64,000 nt of DNA from positions 62,001 to 126,000 of the forward strand of contig JAGFBZ010001158.1 in NCBI GenBank assembly GCA_018398805.1. Reading direction: 5' to 3'. Within the stretch, counting starts at the first letter, position 1. Each line of letters starts with the position of its first letter. Made by a program: the position numbers and the translations under genes. Of the stretch, positions 10,474-22,605 are shown in pieces. A model generated the notes under the pieces. It searched no databases. It was not told the origin of the DNA and worked only from the letters and a program-made list of their open reading frames with translations. Source of the stretch: Hirundichthys speculiger. Taxonomy: Eukaryota; Chordata; Actinopteri; Beloniformes; Exocoetidae.

Positions 10474-10800
10474 TCATCCATCCATTAACTTCCATTTACC
10501 CGGGTTCGGGTCGTTGGGGGGCAGCAGCCTGAGCAAAGAGGCCCAGACCTCCCTCCCCCCGGCCACCACTTCTAGCACTTCCACAAGCCAGTCAAGAGAT
10601 GTAATCTCATTAGCATGTAGGGAAGTATCCTAACCTCCTGACCGAACCACCTCAGCTGGGTCCTCTCAGTGTGGTAGAGCAGCGGCCCTGTTCGTCGCTC
10701 CCCCTCTGTCATCGAGAGTCCAGCCACCACATGCAGGAAGCTTATTTCAGCCTCCGTCCTTCCCGCACTCACGGATAAGATCCTGAGATACTTCAGCTCC
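10474..10800 (-). mobile_element. RTE-type LINE 3' fragment
   Basis: Read on the minus strand, it encodes TEAEISFLHVVAGLS, ERTQLRWFGQ and similar. This matches the C-terminal region of fish RTE/Rex3-like reverse transcriptases (AEMSFLRRVAGLS..RSQMRWLGH, from memory). The fragment ends in CATCCATCCAT on the + strand, that is the GGATGGATG tail typical of RTE 3' ends. It is 5'-truncated and frame-damaged. Confidence 0.75.
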
Positions 10801-11125
10801 AAAAACAACAATGACCAAAAACATGCAGTTTAGAAAGCAGAGGAAGTTAAATTTAGCACATTTCACTGTGGCGCAAATGAATTTCACACAAACACTTCCA
10901 AGTAAATCGTCTAATAATGGTACTAATTCCGCTCTATCAAAGGTACTACGCAGCAAATCCAAGCTAACCTGCGTACAGTATGGGTTTGGGCATGAGTAAA
11001 TATCCGTGTCGTTCAGGCGATATTCCATCAGTCTACTTCTGTTATGCACTCAAGGGGATCTTGGGCTAATGTCAAAAAGACTGTTGGCTTCAGTTCAGTC
11101 ATTTTGTTTTTACAACCCTGAACCA

Positions 11126-11195
11126 AAAGGGTTAGGGTTAGGGATTAAGGTTAGGGTTAGGGATTAAGGTTAGGGGACCCTAAACCTAACCCTAG
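11126..11195. repeat. interstitial telomere-like repeat with head-to-head inversion
   Basis: TTAGGG-type units with interspersed GGATTAAGG variants run to about 11176. They are followed directly by ACCCTAAACCTAACCCTA in the opposite orientation. This is the TTAGGG-then-CCCTAA order. Confidence 0.85.
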
Positions 11196-11545
11196 TGAGT
11201 GCTGAAAGGGTTTGCCAGCTCACCTGAGGAGTGAGCGCTGCTAGACGGGGGATGAAATATCTTTTTTTTTCTGTTTGGTAAGACTCTCTGACCTTTCCCC
11301 CAGGAAAAGTGGTTTAAACACTAATTGAACAAAAATGGAGCAGTGCTTCCTTAGTCTGAAAAATCAGAGTGCAATAAAAGCTTTCGGATCTCATGCGTCA
11401 CACCGGACCCACCTTCGATCGTCATCTTCCAATTTGATGAGAAGTGAGAAGATATTTTCTGATTATTTATTCATTCGTTAACTGATATTATCGCACTGAT
11501 GTGTAATATTTTGTAGAGAAACAGTCCAGAGGCACATAAACACTA

Positions 11546-11855
11546 CCCAGATAGCAAAGACTTGGCGCTGACTCCAGGTGAGTGCGGCGGCCTAAACTTG
11601 GCCACATATCAAATCCCAGACACGCCCCGATTCTTTGTTTTCCTTGGTCCTTTGGGCCATACCCGGTCCTCAAAACACTTGCAGTACCCGTTGTCAAAAT
11701 TGGCTAATGAAACTCGGGCCTCATCTGGCCCACGTGAGGCTCAGTTAATGAACTTTTGGGACACGCCTGGTCCACATAGCCCTCTCCGGTGCCATAACTG
11801 AGCCATAAATGCCAAAACTAGCAAAGATTAAACCCAAATGTGTCTGCTATCTGGG
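11546..11855. mobile_element. short inverted-repeat element (MITE), family J, copy 1
   Basis: Terminal inverted repeats are CCCAGATAGCA and TGCTATCTGGG, 310 bp apart. The interior is rich in TGGCCC/GGGCCA motifs. A second, inverted and diverged copy lies at 38122. No coding capacity. Confidence 0.8.
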
Positions 11856-14800
11856 CAGCCTCTTCATCATTTTTAGACTATAGTTTAAAAAATACACTGA
11901 ACACAAAGCAGGTGCAGGATATCGATGCTCTAACCAGCTGTCAGTGAAGACTGCAGATTAACCGAGAATGTCTTTCCTGTTACACTGAAAAGCTGCTGCA
12001 CCTCAGGAGTAATACGCCAACATACTCTATAATGCATGCGTTGCTTGTGTTTAACGTATTTGCTGTGTGTCTTTGAATGCAACATGCGTTATCAGCGAGA
12101 AAGGTCTCTTCTTGATTTCCTCTCTGGCGTTGCGCCGGTGCAAACCCTCAGTCAGAGAGGTCAAGACGTGAATCAAGGCCGCCGGACTCGAGCCTCGAGA
12201 GTTTGCTTGTTTTGACCACTTTCTTCCACCTAATTGCACTCTTTCCCAGACTATAAATATAGACCAACTGAAGATTTCATGAGCAAAATTATAATTTTAT
12301 TCAAGTACTGTAAAGAAAAATATGTCTTCATCATAAATACCAAACAGCCTGAACACCACTCTGACACTCACCCGGTGTTGCTTGCTGTGTGTCCGCTCAC
12401 GTCTAGGAAACTTTATTGTAATGTTTAAGCATTTCATTTTCTTTTTTCCTTTCGGTCTGCACCTCAGGATTGCAACACATCATCTGTACGATAGCTTTAA
12501 TATGTCATTGCCATGCATGAAGACAGCATTCAGTCTTTTCATATTGAGATTTTGGGGGTTTGAAGATGTCCAGAGGCACAATCTGAGGTCCTTTAAAAAA
12601 AAAAAAAAAAATGTCTTGAACGTGATATACTCGTGGATACGGCGCGTTGTTTGCAATTTTGGACTAGTGTAGCTAGTTTTAGCTTTCTTACTGGACGTGG
12701 CGGTTGTTAAAGTTACAGGAGAGATGTTTCAAGGATGGCGCAGTCCAGCTCTTTCCATCTGCTCCCTCTGTTGAAGCTTGAGTTGATTTTAAAGAGTCCA
12801 CAAAGGAAATCTCACCAACACTGTATGCTGATGACACTGTTTTGTATTTGTGTAAGGTGGGTGGGGGAGGGGGAGGGTACCGATTTGGTTAGATGTTTCA
12901 CAGTCTGGTGTCTGGTAATTTAAAAAAGGAAAAAAAAAAACAAACAAACAAACTATAAACTGACGTGTTACCTTTGCTTTATGGATCACAGAGCAGATGT
13001 CACTTCGTCTGTTAGACTGAGACTGTGTGATTTGTATTTTCCAGTGAGCACTATTTCGCTTCAGTGACATGTGGCAGCTTCCGTTTAAATCAGACTTCAA
13101 AAAAATGTACTTGTCAATAAAGGAATAGAACTGAATATTGTCTTCTCACTGAAAGCTGATACATTCATATTTAATTTTTTTTATTTTTTTATTTTGGACC
13201 TTTTTTATGGCTTGGAACGACAGGTATGTTACTCAAGGTTTTTTTTTTTTTTCTTTTGCCCCAAACTAACGAGATCAAATAAATAAATAAACTTTTAATT
13301 GCTCAATAAGTGGAGTTCATGCTGTCGTAGAATGATATATTGAGTTACTGTTCGTATTTCTTTTTCTTTTAATTGTTCAATTACATTCCCCGTAAAATGT
13401 AAAAAACATTAAAAACAAAAAAACAAGCACCGTGCACTCATTGTGCAGCTGAGGTTAGTTTTCACCACATTAAATTCTTTTGATAATGTCCTGTCTCAGG
13501 TTCATGCGTTGCCGACCGATGTGACTGCATCTCAGGTAGAATGCAAAGTTAAGGCCCCACCTGTCAACGACATAAAACAGAGCTCAACGTTCATTTTAAT
13601 CCTTTAAAACGTGCGACACATTCTTTTTGATCCAAAATCAGTGATGTTTTGCATATATGCTGTACATGTTTTTCGTATTTTTCTTAATATTTGGTGCACT
13701 GTAAAGATGTGTTAAGTATTGCTTTTTGTTGGCATATATCATAAAGAGTACGATGTTTTATTGGAGTTAAGCAGGACCAGAAACATTGTCGTGGGTGTAC
13801 TACTGTCACTTTGAACGCGCCACCGCCTTTTGAAGCTCCTTTGATTCCCAAAAATGTTTGATTGTTTCACCAGTCATTGTTTTTCAGATTGATTCTTTTT
13901 GTCTCTCTGCTGTACTTTGGAAATGTGATGTGTATTAATGGAGAAAAGGAGTTCCACATTCCCATACACATTTTGTATTGGATCATAAATAGACATTTTT
14001 ACAAAACAATGAAGAGTTCTTGTCTTAATAAAAGAGAAAAGTTATTAATGTCCAAAATAACATGTGTTGGTTTTGCTTTTATATAGTTGTTAAATATATA
14101 TGGGTCATTCTTCAACTACGGTAGAATTTGTGTCCTTTGCAGGAATAATAGATACAAAACATTTCTTGATTTTTTGTTTTTGGCACAGTTACTTGACACC
14201 AAGAGGAACATACAAAATATAATTTAAAGGTCAAGTGTTATTTTTACTACATAAACCATGGTTTTATATGTATGGATTGTGCGATTGTCCCTCGGTCTGA
14301 TTTTTGACCTTCAATCCCTCTTACTATTGAATTACATTTCGATTTAAAAACTAACTTTACAGACAAATAGTACATAAATATCTATTTTAATGAAACATAC
14401 CATGTGTTGTAAGATACAGTAGTATTAAATGTCTTTTTTTATAAAAAGAACACCTGTCCCTTGGAATCACTGTTATTTCCATCACACACCACAAAATGTA
14501 ACTTTAGGGAGGTTTTGTTTAAGGTTTGAACACCTGCAACCATGGAAACAGTCAGTCGCAGGAGAGCAGAGCTAGCTCCCTGCAAGAATATAAAAGCTGA
14601 AAAAATCAAGATAAATATTTCCCAAACAAAGAATATGTTTATTGGTTGTCATTTCCAAACAGCTCATATTTTCTCTAAATGTATAGATAATTATTAAAAT
14701 AACATTTCATGTCGTGTATTTTGTGTATATTTAATGCTAGCTTTAAAACAGAGATTAGCATGCTATACAACATGAGATATTTGAAAAAATGTGACACATT

Positions 14801-15001
14801 GTCATTTCCCCAACACTCATTTCCGTCACGTTTTTCATTGTGATGGAAATGACGTGTTGTGATGGAAATGGCAATGCTAGTGTTATGAATGCTTTTTATT
14901 TGGCTTATATCAAGTTAATAAGTTATTAATTATTAATTGATAATTAAATTTTTAAGATAATTAAGTTTTATTAATAAAAGTGAACTTTGTTCAGCAATGT
15001 T
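11856..15001 (+). other. AT-rich intergenic or extended cadm1 3' UTR
   Basis: About 3.1 kb without a recognisable repeat apart from short A and T runs (12594-12610, 13239-13250). The 13600-14060 stretch looks like unique 3'-UTR-type sequence: AT-rich, TGTAAA/TTTTGTA motifs, and an AATAAA at its end. Near 14820-14870, the motif GTGATGGAAATG is repeated. No exon is seen. Assignment to cadm1 is inference. Confidence 0.35.
14027..14032 (+). promoter_or_regulatory. candidate distal polyadenylation signal
   Basis: AATAAA in the context CTTAATAAAAGAG, followed by T-rich sequence. It could end a long cadm1 transcript about 8 kb after the stop codon, but repeats E, F and RTE would then lie within the UTR. 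Weak evidence. Confidence 0.25.
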
Positions 15002-15330
15002 GGTTGTCAGCCAGGAAGTTGAAGCTTGTTCATAAATGGGTCTTCAGATGGACGATGACCCTAAACACACCACCAGATTAGGTCCATAGTGGCTTCAGGA
15101 CAACAAAGCCAGTGCTTCTGGAGTGGCCATCACAAAGCAACTGAAGAGCTGAAAAGGAGACCTACAAACCTGACTCAGTTCCACCAGCTCTGTTTGGAGA
15201 AATGGACCAAAATTACAGAAAACTACTGTGAGAAGCTTCTGGAAGGAAACCCAAAACATCTGACCCAAGTCAGACAGTTTAAAGGCAACGATACCAGACA
15301 CTGAGGAAATGTACTCATGATACCATACCA
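15002..15330 (+). mobile_element. Tc1-family transposon 3' fragment
   Basis: Remnant of a Tc1/mariner-superfamily element. The sequence contains a degraded DDDPKHT-like motif (about 15050) and the transposase C-terminus. The 5' part and terminal repeats are not recognised. Confidence 0.75.
15089..15304 (+). pseudogene. Tc1-like transposase C-terminal fragment
   Basis: The frame ends with RRPTNLTQFHQLCLEKW, then EGNPKHLTQVRQFKGNDTRH and a stop. This fits the usual end of fish Tc1 transposases (RRPTNLTQLHQLCQEEW .. QVKQFKGNATKY, from memory). The upstream part of the open frame is out of phase with the protein, so a frameshift lies near 15150. No catalytic domain remains intact. Confidence 0.8.
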
Positions 15331-15586
15331 TGAGCCTTCGCAGCCATTGACCCACTCTGTGATTTCTTTTTTCTAAGTTACCATTGTTCCTGAATGCTTT
15401 TATCTTCATGCTTACCAGGGGACGTCCAGCAAGGATGAAATCTAACTGTCTTGTTGCAAACATGACATCCTATAACAGCTTGATTTTACACACTGACGGG
15501 TCTCATTAAAACACCTGAATTCAATATTTAACAGACAAATACTTTCATCTGTATGCATGTGTACCCCCCAAGGGAACACCTCACAG

Positions 15587-16345
15587 TAGAGGTCTTCACA
15601 GGTCCACTTTCATGGACCCGAACCCGAATGGACCCATGAAAATTCGACCCGAAACCGACCCAACCCGAAGTATTATCATAAGTCCGGGGGTCCGAACCCG
15701 AATGGACCCGCAATATATGGACCCGGAACCGACCCGACTTGAGTCTTTAGTTTCCGACCACGAACCGAACCAAGATACCCGACTAGAACCAACTAGAACT
15801 AGAGACAATACAGCCCATAGCTGCTCATGTTGCTCATGTTAAAGTTGTCTAGCGTTGAATAAAACTTGATTTTCTTACCTAAAGTTGTCTTCTTCTACCC
15901 GGGTTCAGTTGCTACATAGGCTACGTGATGTAAACAACAATAAATCCACGTTGTTATTTTCTTTGTGGATACAGATGCTATTGGTAGCAACTGCTAACGC
16001 TAATAGCCTACACCGGTCAAGTGTCGTGAACATATTCTCTCATCCACCGTTGTCATGTTGGCGATCCGTTGTGCTTTACAGCTGCCGGGCAAACCGCTAA
16101 TAACACGCTACGGAAACACAATTGTTTCATGACAAACACGCCACGTTAATTAATAATCATTTAATTGCCCTGAGTCCTGACATTGGCTGCCACCGCCTAT
16201 ATCTTTACCTTTCTCGAGTAAACGCGGACCCAGCCTGTCAGAGAGCACCGACCGGACCCGAGACTAACTGTACCGATTCCGACCCGAACCCGGATCGGGT
16301 CGGAACCTCGGTTTTCGGGTTGTCAGGTTGTTCCGAAGACTTCTA
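15587..16345. mobile_element. hAT-type non-autonomous element, family D, copy 2
   Basis: Starts TAGAGGTCTTCACAGG and ends GAAGACTTCTA. The flanks CCTCACAG at 15579-15586 and 16346-16353 are a perfect 8-bp duplication. At 759 bp it is nearly the same length as copy 1 (4309-5065) and collinear with it. The central block near 15840-16110 is almost identical. Confidence 0.93.
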
Positions 16346-16353
16346 CCTCACAG

Positions 16354-16892
16354 TAAACTGGCAACATGTCAGTGGCATTAGTGGTCATGGCGAGAGAACT
16401 ATTTGGCAGAAAAATGCAGCACCGTATTAAATGAACCTTCTTTCGATTTGCTGCCCCCATGTGGTCTGGACTGATCACGCTAAAGAGGAATAATGTTACT
16501 TTCTCCAGTTTGTCTGGATGCAGGAGCGGCGCTCCCCTGCAGCCCCCGGAGCCAGCGTGGTACTGCGTAAATAGGACGGTGATCGGTGACACGGCACCGG
16601 TGTGTCCCTCTGTCCCTCGTTGGTGCTGTTCCTCCGGGCCACCACGCCACATCTCCTGCTACAGCTGAGCAAGGACCACACCTCACCACCACAGTCGACG
16701 GTGATGATCAGAGAAGCAGGAGGGGTTACTAGGACATTTGCAGAACAATTTGGAGTCTATTGTTGTTCACTGCGAAAGACAACACAGGTGTCAAACATGA
16801 CGTGTGGGAGTCTTTGCTGGAGCGGAGATTCCAGCAAGTTCACCAGAAGGTCAGACTTCAGAGTGCTTTGGGGAAAAAAACTCACATGTCAG
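16354..16892. other. intergenic, no feature recognised
   Basis: Mixed-composition sequence, GC-richer at 16510-16700. Overlapping open frames there on both strands show no known motif and are probably a composition effect. Confidence 0.6.
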
Positions 16893-17135
16893 TAGGGGTG
16901 AGTATTGGCAAGGACCTCGCAATACGATATGTATCATGATTCTTGGGTCATGATACGATACTATCACAATATCGCACAATATCGTATCATGATTCTTGTG
17001 TCATGATACGATATCACAATATCGCACAATATCGATAGCTTAGAATATCGATACCCACGGCTAAAAAATTGATACTCGATACTCAACAAAATATCGCTAT
17101 ATATCACAGAATTGATAAAATCGATCAGCTCTAAT
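16893..17135. mobile_element. family H hAT-type element, short copy
   Basis: Begins TAGGGGTGAGTATTGGCAAG like the copies at 21922 and 24340. It continues with CATGATACGATATCAC-type palindromic units. The right boundary near 17135 is uncertain and no target duplication is visible. Confidence 0.65.
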
Positions 17136-17657
17136 GCCTATCCAGTGGCTTCTAGAGGATGTTTTTTTATGATCTGTCCTGCCCACAGGAAATCAAAGTC
17201 AAACCTGTTGGGACAGCCGGCCAAGCTGCTGCAAATGTATGAGCAAGACATAACGGCAAACCTTCCAAAGCTCGATCGAGCATTTTTGTTTGACTGGAGG
17301 AGCAGTCATTACAGGGCTCATTTAATTAATTTCTCTCGGTATCATTGGAAGCGTACTTACCACAGCCAAGCCTGCAGACGTCTCTCGCGTCGTAGCAGCC
17401 CAATGAGAGCAGCCCGTCGACGCTTCTGTTCACCTAAGGAGCCTCCTGTTGTCTAATATGCAAACAGAGATCTGATCTCAGTACATACAGAACTGAAAAA
17501 AACAAACAAGCATGTTTATTCATCCTGCCTGGAAATGCTAAGGATTATTCTCAGGTGTCACTTATCCAGGCGGCAAATTCAGATATGAATTGCATGTTAA
17601 TACCAGGTGCTAATGAGTCCCTGTAGGACACAACGCTGTACACAGGAAGCGAATTAT
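17136..17657. other. intergenic, no feature recognised
   Basis: A 114-codon open frame at 17112-17456 has no recognisable domain and a basic Arg-rich end. I treat it as chance. Confidence 0.5.
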
Positions 17658-17765
17658 TAGGGGTGAGTACTGGCAAGGACCTTGCAATACGATGCGATAT
17701 TATCACGATATTATCACGATATTTTGCGATATTCTACCCAGTTAATATCAAAATTAAAAGTATAG
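17658..17765. mobile_element. family H hAT-type element, left-end fragment
   Basis: Begins TAGGGGTGAGTACTGGCAAG, runs through TATCACGATATT units, and stops after a GTTAATATCAAAATTAAAAG block that also occurs near 25550 in the long copy. It therefore carries both ends of the array but lacks the interior and the right terminus. Confidence 0.7.
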
Positions 17766-20044
17766 ATGACCAACGTGGAGATGTTTGGTCATAATTCACA
17801 GTTCAGCGTTTGGTGGAAAGCCAGGAAAATGCTTTCTGTTTTACACATGGAAACTCCAGCTGCAGAAGAGTCCAGCTCAATACCTGGACTCCTCAGCCCC
17901 TGGTGCAAATTTACAGCTTTAATCTCGTTTTGGAAGGAGGTGATACGTGACACGGGTCTCACTCAATTCAGGTGACGAGGAACTCAGGAGAGATAAATCT
18001 TTATCCTCTTCCAGCTTTACTTTTGTGATGTTGGAGGTTTGTTGTTTTTTTTAATCATTCTGATGTGAACTTTTTTCTTGCAAGTACAGAGGTCATGAAA
18101 TCTTGATCACACGCATTATGTTAACATGGAGTACGAAATAACTCGTCCTAATTAGCGCAAGCGAAGCTACCTTGAGGAGCATCATGAAAGCTTGAATAAA
18201 TCCAACAAGGTTTAGATTCTGAAAATCAATCTCTGCCTCCCTGCTTGAAGAGCGAAATGAACATTTCATTCAGTATTAGCATCTTAAATAAATGGAGGCG
18301 GCGTCATTGATCCCAGCGTCGTAGATCAGGCCGACGTGAGAGCAGCTATCTGCCTCTGTAAAATCTAATTCCTTACTCATATTTAATGTGCGCGAGTCAG
18401 ACTTTGCTCTCGACGCCGAGCGCTCTCAAGTATTCGCTCGTCAGTATTCAGTGGACGACTCGGGTAAAAGACGATGTTATCTTTTTAATTACGTTTTCAC
18501 CTCGGGCTCTCATTATACCTCAAGTGCCGTACATAATGAGCCAACATCTTAAATAAGTAAAGGTGATGCTGCTATTGATTGGTAAGTGAAGTCCTGAGGC
18601 GAGCTATCAGTCATAGAAAATGTACTTCTGAGTTCATGTTTAATGTGCGTGCTGCTCGCTCTCTCTCCTAGACTCATTACTCAATATCCTCAAATAACTT
18701 GAACAGGGAGAAATCCAATTTATTACATTTTAACTGACTGTGCAAATGACTCCGCTTAACAAAGTCAGAAAATAATCATGTGGCTCTGTGTGTCCTTGGA
18801 GATGTTTTGCGGCAGTTCCTGAAAAGGTCAGGGATGCTGTTTTTGTCTCTTTGTGTTAATCTTCCAGGTCCAAAAGGTTAATGCAGATATCCTCAATCGA
18901 ATGGGACGTTTTGATTATGTATTGAAAGTGCGCAGCAGCCACAAAGAGAAGCAGTATTTCCATCTTGATCTGATGAACTCTGGTAAAAGCGTAACCCTGC
19001 TCCCGATCACTCGCTGTCGTAGTCGGGGACTATTTAACGCCTACCTGGAGGCCTCGAGGATTACGGGGCCCTGTAAAGCAAACCTTCACAGCTTTGTATC
19101 AACAGCTCCACAAGTAATTATACGTGATTTATTGGTTGCGAGATTGCGCGGGGCACCTCGGAGCAGAGCCATAAACTCTCGCGGTAATGGCGACCCCCCG
19201 AGGCTCCTTAGGAGGCTAAGCCTCTTCTGAGGGTAACGATTAAACTTCACGTCCCTGCTCTGCGTTAGACAAGCGCCAAATCATGCATGAAATCAAGCGG
19301 TCGTGAAAACATAAAGTAACTAATGTGATCTTTTGGTTTAGATACCAGTTCTTTCTTGTGCAGCGCCCAAGTCCCAACAGAAGTCAAGCCCAATGCATTA
19401 TGGGAGGTCCCCCCCCAGCAGTCTGGGCCTATAGGGATGGTTCAGGGCGTCCCTTCTGGATCTGGAGGCTGTTTAGAGTCGGTTAATAAGCAGCTGCAGG
19501 AATCTGACGGCAGGGACTAGTTTCTGTCCGACAGTCTGAGATAAAAATGTGATTATTTTTGTTGTTACGACGGTGGAAGAAGATTCCTCGCAGTCACATT
19601 TCTCACATAGTTGCTGCGTATCCAGACAGTCTATTTCTGAAGCGCTCAAGCTCCAAATACGACGACCTCAGCGTTGAACTTGATATTGACACTTAGATTA
19701 AGGGAGGCAGCGGACTCTTCTCTGGTGCCTCGGCTCATTTTACCTTTTCGACATCAACTGACATTAAAATCGCTCCAGAGCACGGCCGAGTGCTGCGCGG
19801 GTTACGCTGGGACACAAGAGCGGGAAACTGAATACTTAACTCATCAGCAAATGAGTTTCAACTATTCTCATCATTGTGACGAGAGAGAACAATTAACTAC
19901 AAACTCACTTCAAAGTTTGATGAAGATTTTCTTGGTGGACTGCTTTGTGCATTTAACCCCAAATACTGTCTCTCACTAACTTCAACATCCCATATCATGC
20001 TGTAAAATAAGAAATTTGGTATATCTTATTTATAAGTATACATA
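17766..20044. other. intergenic, no feature recognised
   Basis: About 2.3 kb of apparently unique sequence. A 125-codon frame at 18853-19230 has no motif I know and no splice or conservation evidence. Confidence 0.55.
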
Positions 20045-21665
20045 GGGCCCGATCTTCCGCCAGATCTCCTAAAGCCGCTATTAAAAGATAGCGAGTAGCG
20101 GGAGGGGCATTCCCCCACAAAAAACGCAATCTTCCACCTCCCTAAACCCGCAATCTTACTTGCGCTAACCGCTATATTGTGCATATATTATCCATGGGAG
20201 TGGTTAGGACGTTTCACCTGTTTAATCAATCAGTGTGTCAGTAGCCATTGCCTTTAAGAGCATTTAGCAATCTTCTGCTTCCCTAAAGCCATTACCCGTA
20301 AACTGCTATGGAGCGTCTTTTCACCCAGATCAGAGCAGCTCTCATGGGCAGCTCATCTGGGACTCTGCTGTAGAGCTTCCTCCTCTTCTCTCCTCCTCCT
20401 CTGCACTGATATATACATAACTAGCTCTAACTAATGTGGAGCAAATGATTTAATAATTTTTGTAATAATCCAAGAAGTTTCAACAAACTGCTCAGAAAAA
20501 AAAGAGCCAGTGAGCTTCCAGGAAAGTATTTCTTAACTAGAAAAACACTCGGAGAGCGCAGACCTCCGCCAAGCACAACAGTTCTCCCATATAGCGATTT
20601 ACAGATTGCGATAAAATCCGCGTTCTAGATCAGATCCAGATCAGCTCTGAAATTTGATAGAGTTTTTGGCAATAATTAACAGAGATATTTAGAAACAAAA
20701 TTTCTGGCCCCATTGACCGCAATGTTATCGAAAATTTGAAAGTGATCCAGAATCCAGGATTTCTTCCGGATCACAGCCAAAATGAAATTAGTTCTTTATT
20801 TTCACATTTCCGACAACTCCTGAAGATTTCATCAAAATCCATCCATAACTTTTTGAGTTATCTTGAAAACAGACAAATAAACAGACAGACAGATAAACGC
20901 TGGCAAAAACATAACCTCCTTGGAGGAGGTAAAAATATTTTTACACAGACAATTCCTATCGGCTACCTAAAACTCCCAGATAGTTGGTGCGCTCCTGGTA
21001 AACACGCTCAGGCAGAACCCGTGAGAACATATTCTCAGTAGAGGCCACTGGGAGCGGCTGTGCGTCCTGGCGCAGCTGATGTGCTTTTTAAAATACTGCA
21101 GAATGGATCATTGGATGTGTATTGAGCCAGAGGAACAGATATTACTTTCAACCACTGAGCGCATCTCGGGTGCTCCAAGCACAAGAAGAGGGTCAGAGGG
21201 ATAGGAGCACAGTACAAGAAACTCCACAACAGTGTTCTGAGATCTCCTGGTTTCCTCCACAGCAAACATCTGCATAAGATCATTCCACAGCTGTACAGAC
21301 TGACGTGTCTGGCCGTGACTATTCCCACATCCACCACAACTGCTGACCAGACATCCTCTGACCTCAAGAGAAGAAAAACGTCTGACAGTAATACGGTGAT
21401 GCGTAATTAAGAGGTAGAACCGTTTGAGCACGTCCTCATATGACCAGGTGGACGCACATTTATGCCATTTGGACGCGCTCTTTTACGCGCCGGCATGCGA
21501 GTTGTGCTTTCCGCAAACTCAGTATCTTGTGATCGCAATGTGGATAAGGGAGTCGGCAAGGAGGATAGCGGCTTTAGAGAAGCGGAAGATTGTATAGCGG
21601 TTAGTGGAGGTTCCTAAATCCGCGATTTGCAGGTAGCGGCTAGCGGGAGGTGTACGATCGGGCCC
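20045..21665. mobile_element. Harbinger-like inverted-repeat element, family I, copy 1
   Basis: Ends are GGGCCCGATCTTCCGC and GTACGATCGGGCCC, with subterminal inverted AAGCCGCTAT / GATAGCGGCTTT and TAGCGGGAGG motifs. ATA flanks both sides (20042-20044, 21666-21668), a 3-bp duplication as made by PIF/Harbinger elements. Length 1,621 bp including an insertion at about 20420-20936. No nuclease or Myb frame is seen. Confidence 0.7.
20420..20936. repeat. repeat inserted in family I element
   Basis: This block is absent from the related copy at 55250, where the flanks are contiguous. It contains GCAGACCTCCGCCAAG near 20560 and ACCTCCTTGGAGGAGGT at 20914-20930, an imperfect inverted pair. A GACAGACAGA tract lies in between. 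It resembles a common fish repeat ending in that motif; class unassigned. Confidence 0.6.
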
Positions 21666-21668
21666 ATA

Positions 21669-22605
21669 GTTTGTTCTAGTGAGACAATCAATCGGCAGTA
21701 AAACGATGCACTGACTACAACAGAGACCTCTAAAAATGTTCTGGGATCAGATCAGCAGATACAATCAAGATGAACTGCTATAGGAAGGATGGGAACAGGA
21801 AAGTCTGGAGAAGCAAAGGGACAGTTTATGATCAGACGGCGCCGCGCGTCTAACAGAGCGGAGGTAGAGTTACGACACGAGCGTGTTTGGCTGCCGTGGA
21901 GCGGGAATCACTGGTGCTCATTAGGGGTAAGTATTGGCAAGGACCTCGCAATACGATGTGTATCATGATACTTGGGTCACAATATATTATCACGATTATT
22001 ATCACGATATCGTGATATCACAATATCACGAGGTGATATCACGATATTAACTGATTAGAATATTGTGATATCGCGATATCGTGATATTAACTGAGTAGAA
22101 TATTGTGATATCATGATATTAATGGAGTAGAATATCGTGATATCACGCTATCGCAATATTCTACTCAGTTATTATTGTGATATCGTGATATCATGATATC
22201 ACAGGCATCATATCGTGATATCGCAATATCACGATATTAACTAAGTAGAATATCGTGATATCACGATATCGTGATTCACAATAGATTAACTAAGTAAAAT
22301 ATTGTGATACCACAATGTCATGATATCTCCGATATTAACTGAGTAGAATATCGTGATATCATGATATTAACTGAGTAGAATATTGTGATATCACGATAAT
22401 AACTGAGTAGAATATCGTGATATTGCGATATCATGATATTAATGGAGTAGAATATCGTGATATCACGCTATTGCGATATAACTGTAGAATATCGCGATAT
22501 CATGATATTAATGGAGTAAAATATCGTGATATTGTGATATTAACAGAGTATATCGTGATATGATATTAACGGAGTAGAATATCGTGATATTGCGCTATCG
22601 CGATA
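21669..22605. repeat. tandem duplication, upstream copy (shortened)
   Basis: 21669-21731 matches 22607-22665. 21732-21921 matches 24145-24339. The family H element after it matches the one after 24339. Thus the segment starting here is a second copy of 22607 onward from which the equivalent of about 22666-24144 is missing. Confidence 0.75.
21922..22605. mobile_element. family H hAT-type element, truncated copy with palindromic array
   Basis: Starts TAGGGGTAAGTATTGGCAAG after the 8-mer GTGCTCAT. It is made almost wholly of short units such as GAGTAGAATATCGTGATATC and TCACGATATTAACT. It lacks the right terminus and ends at the duplication joint near 22605. Confidence 0.85.

Noticed and set aside
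17112..17456. 114-codon frame with an Arg-rich C-terminus
   Set aside because: Begins inside a family H copy and has no recognised domain.
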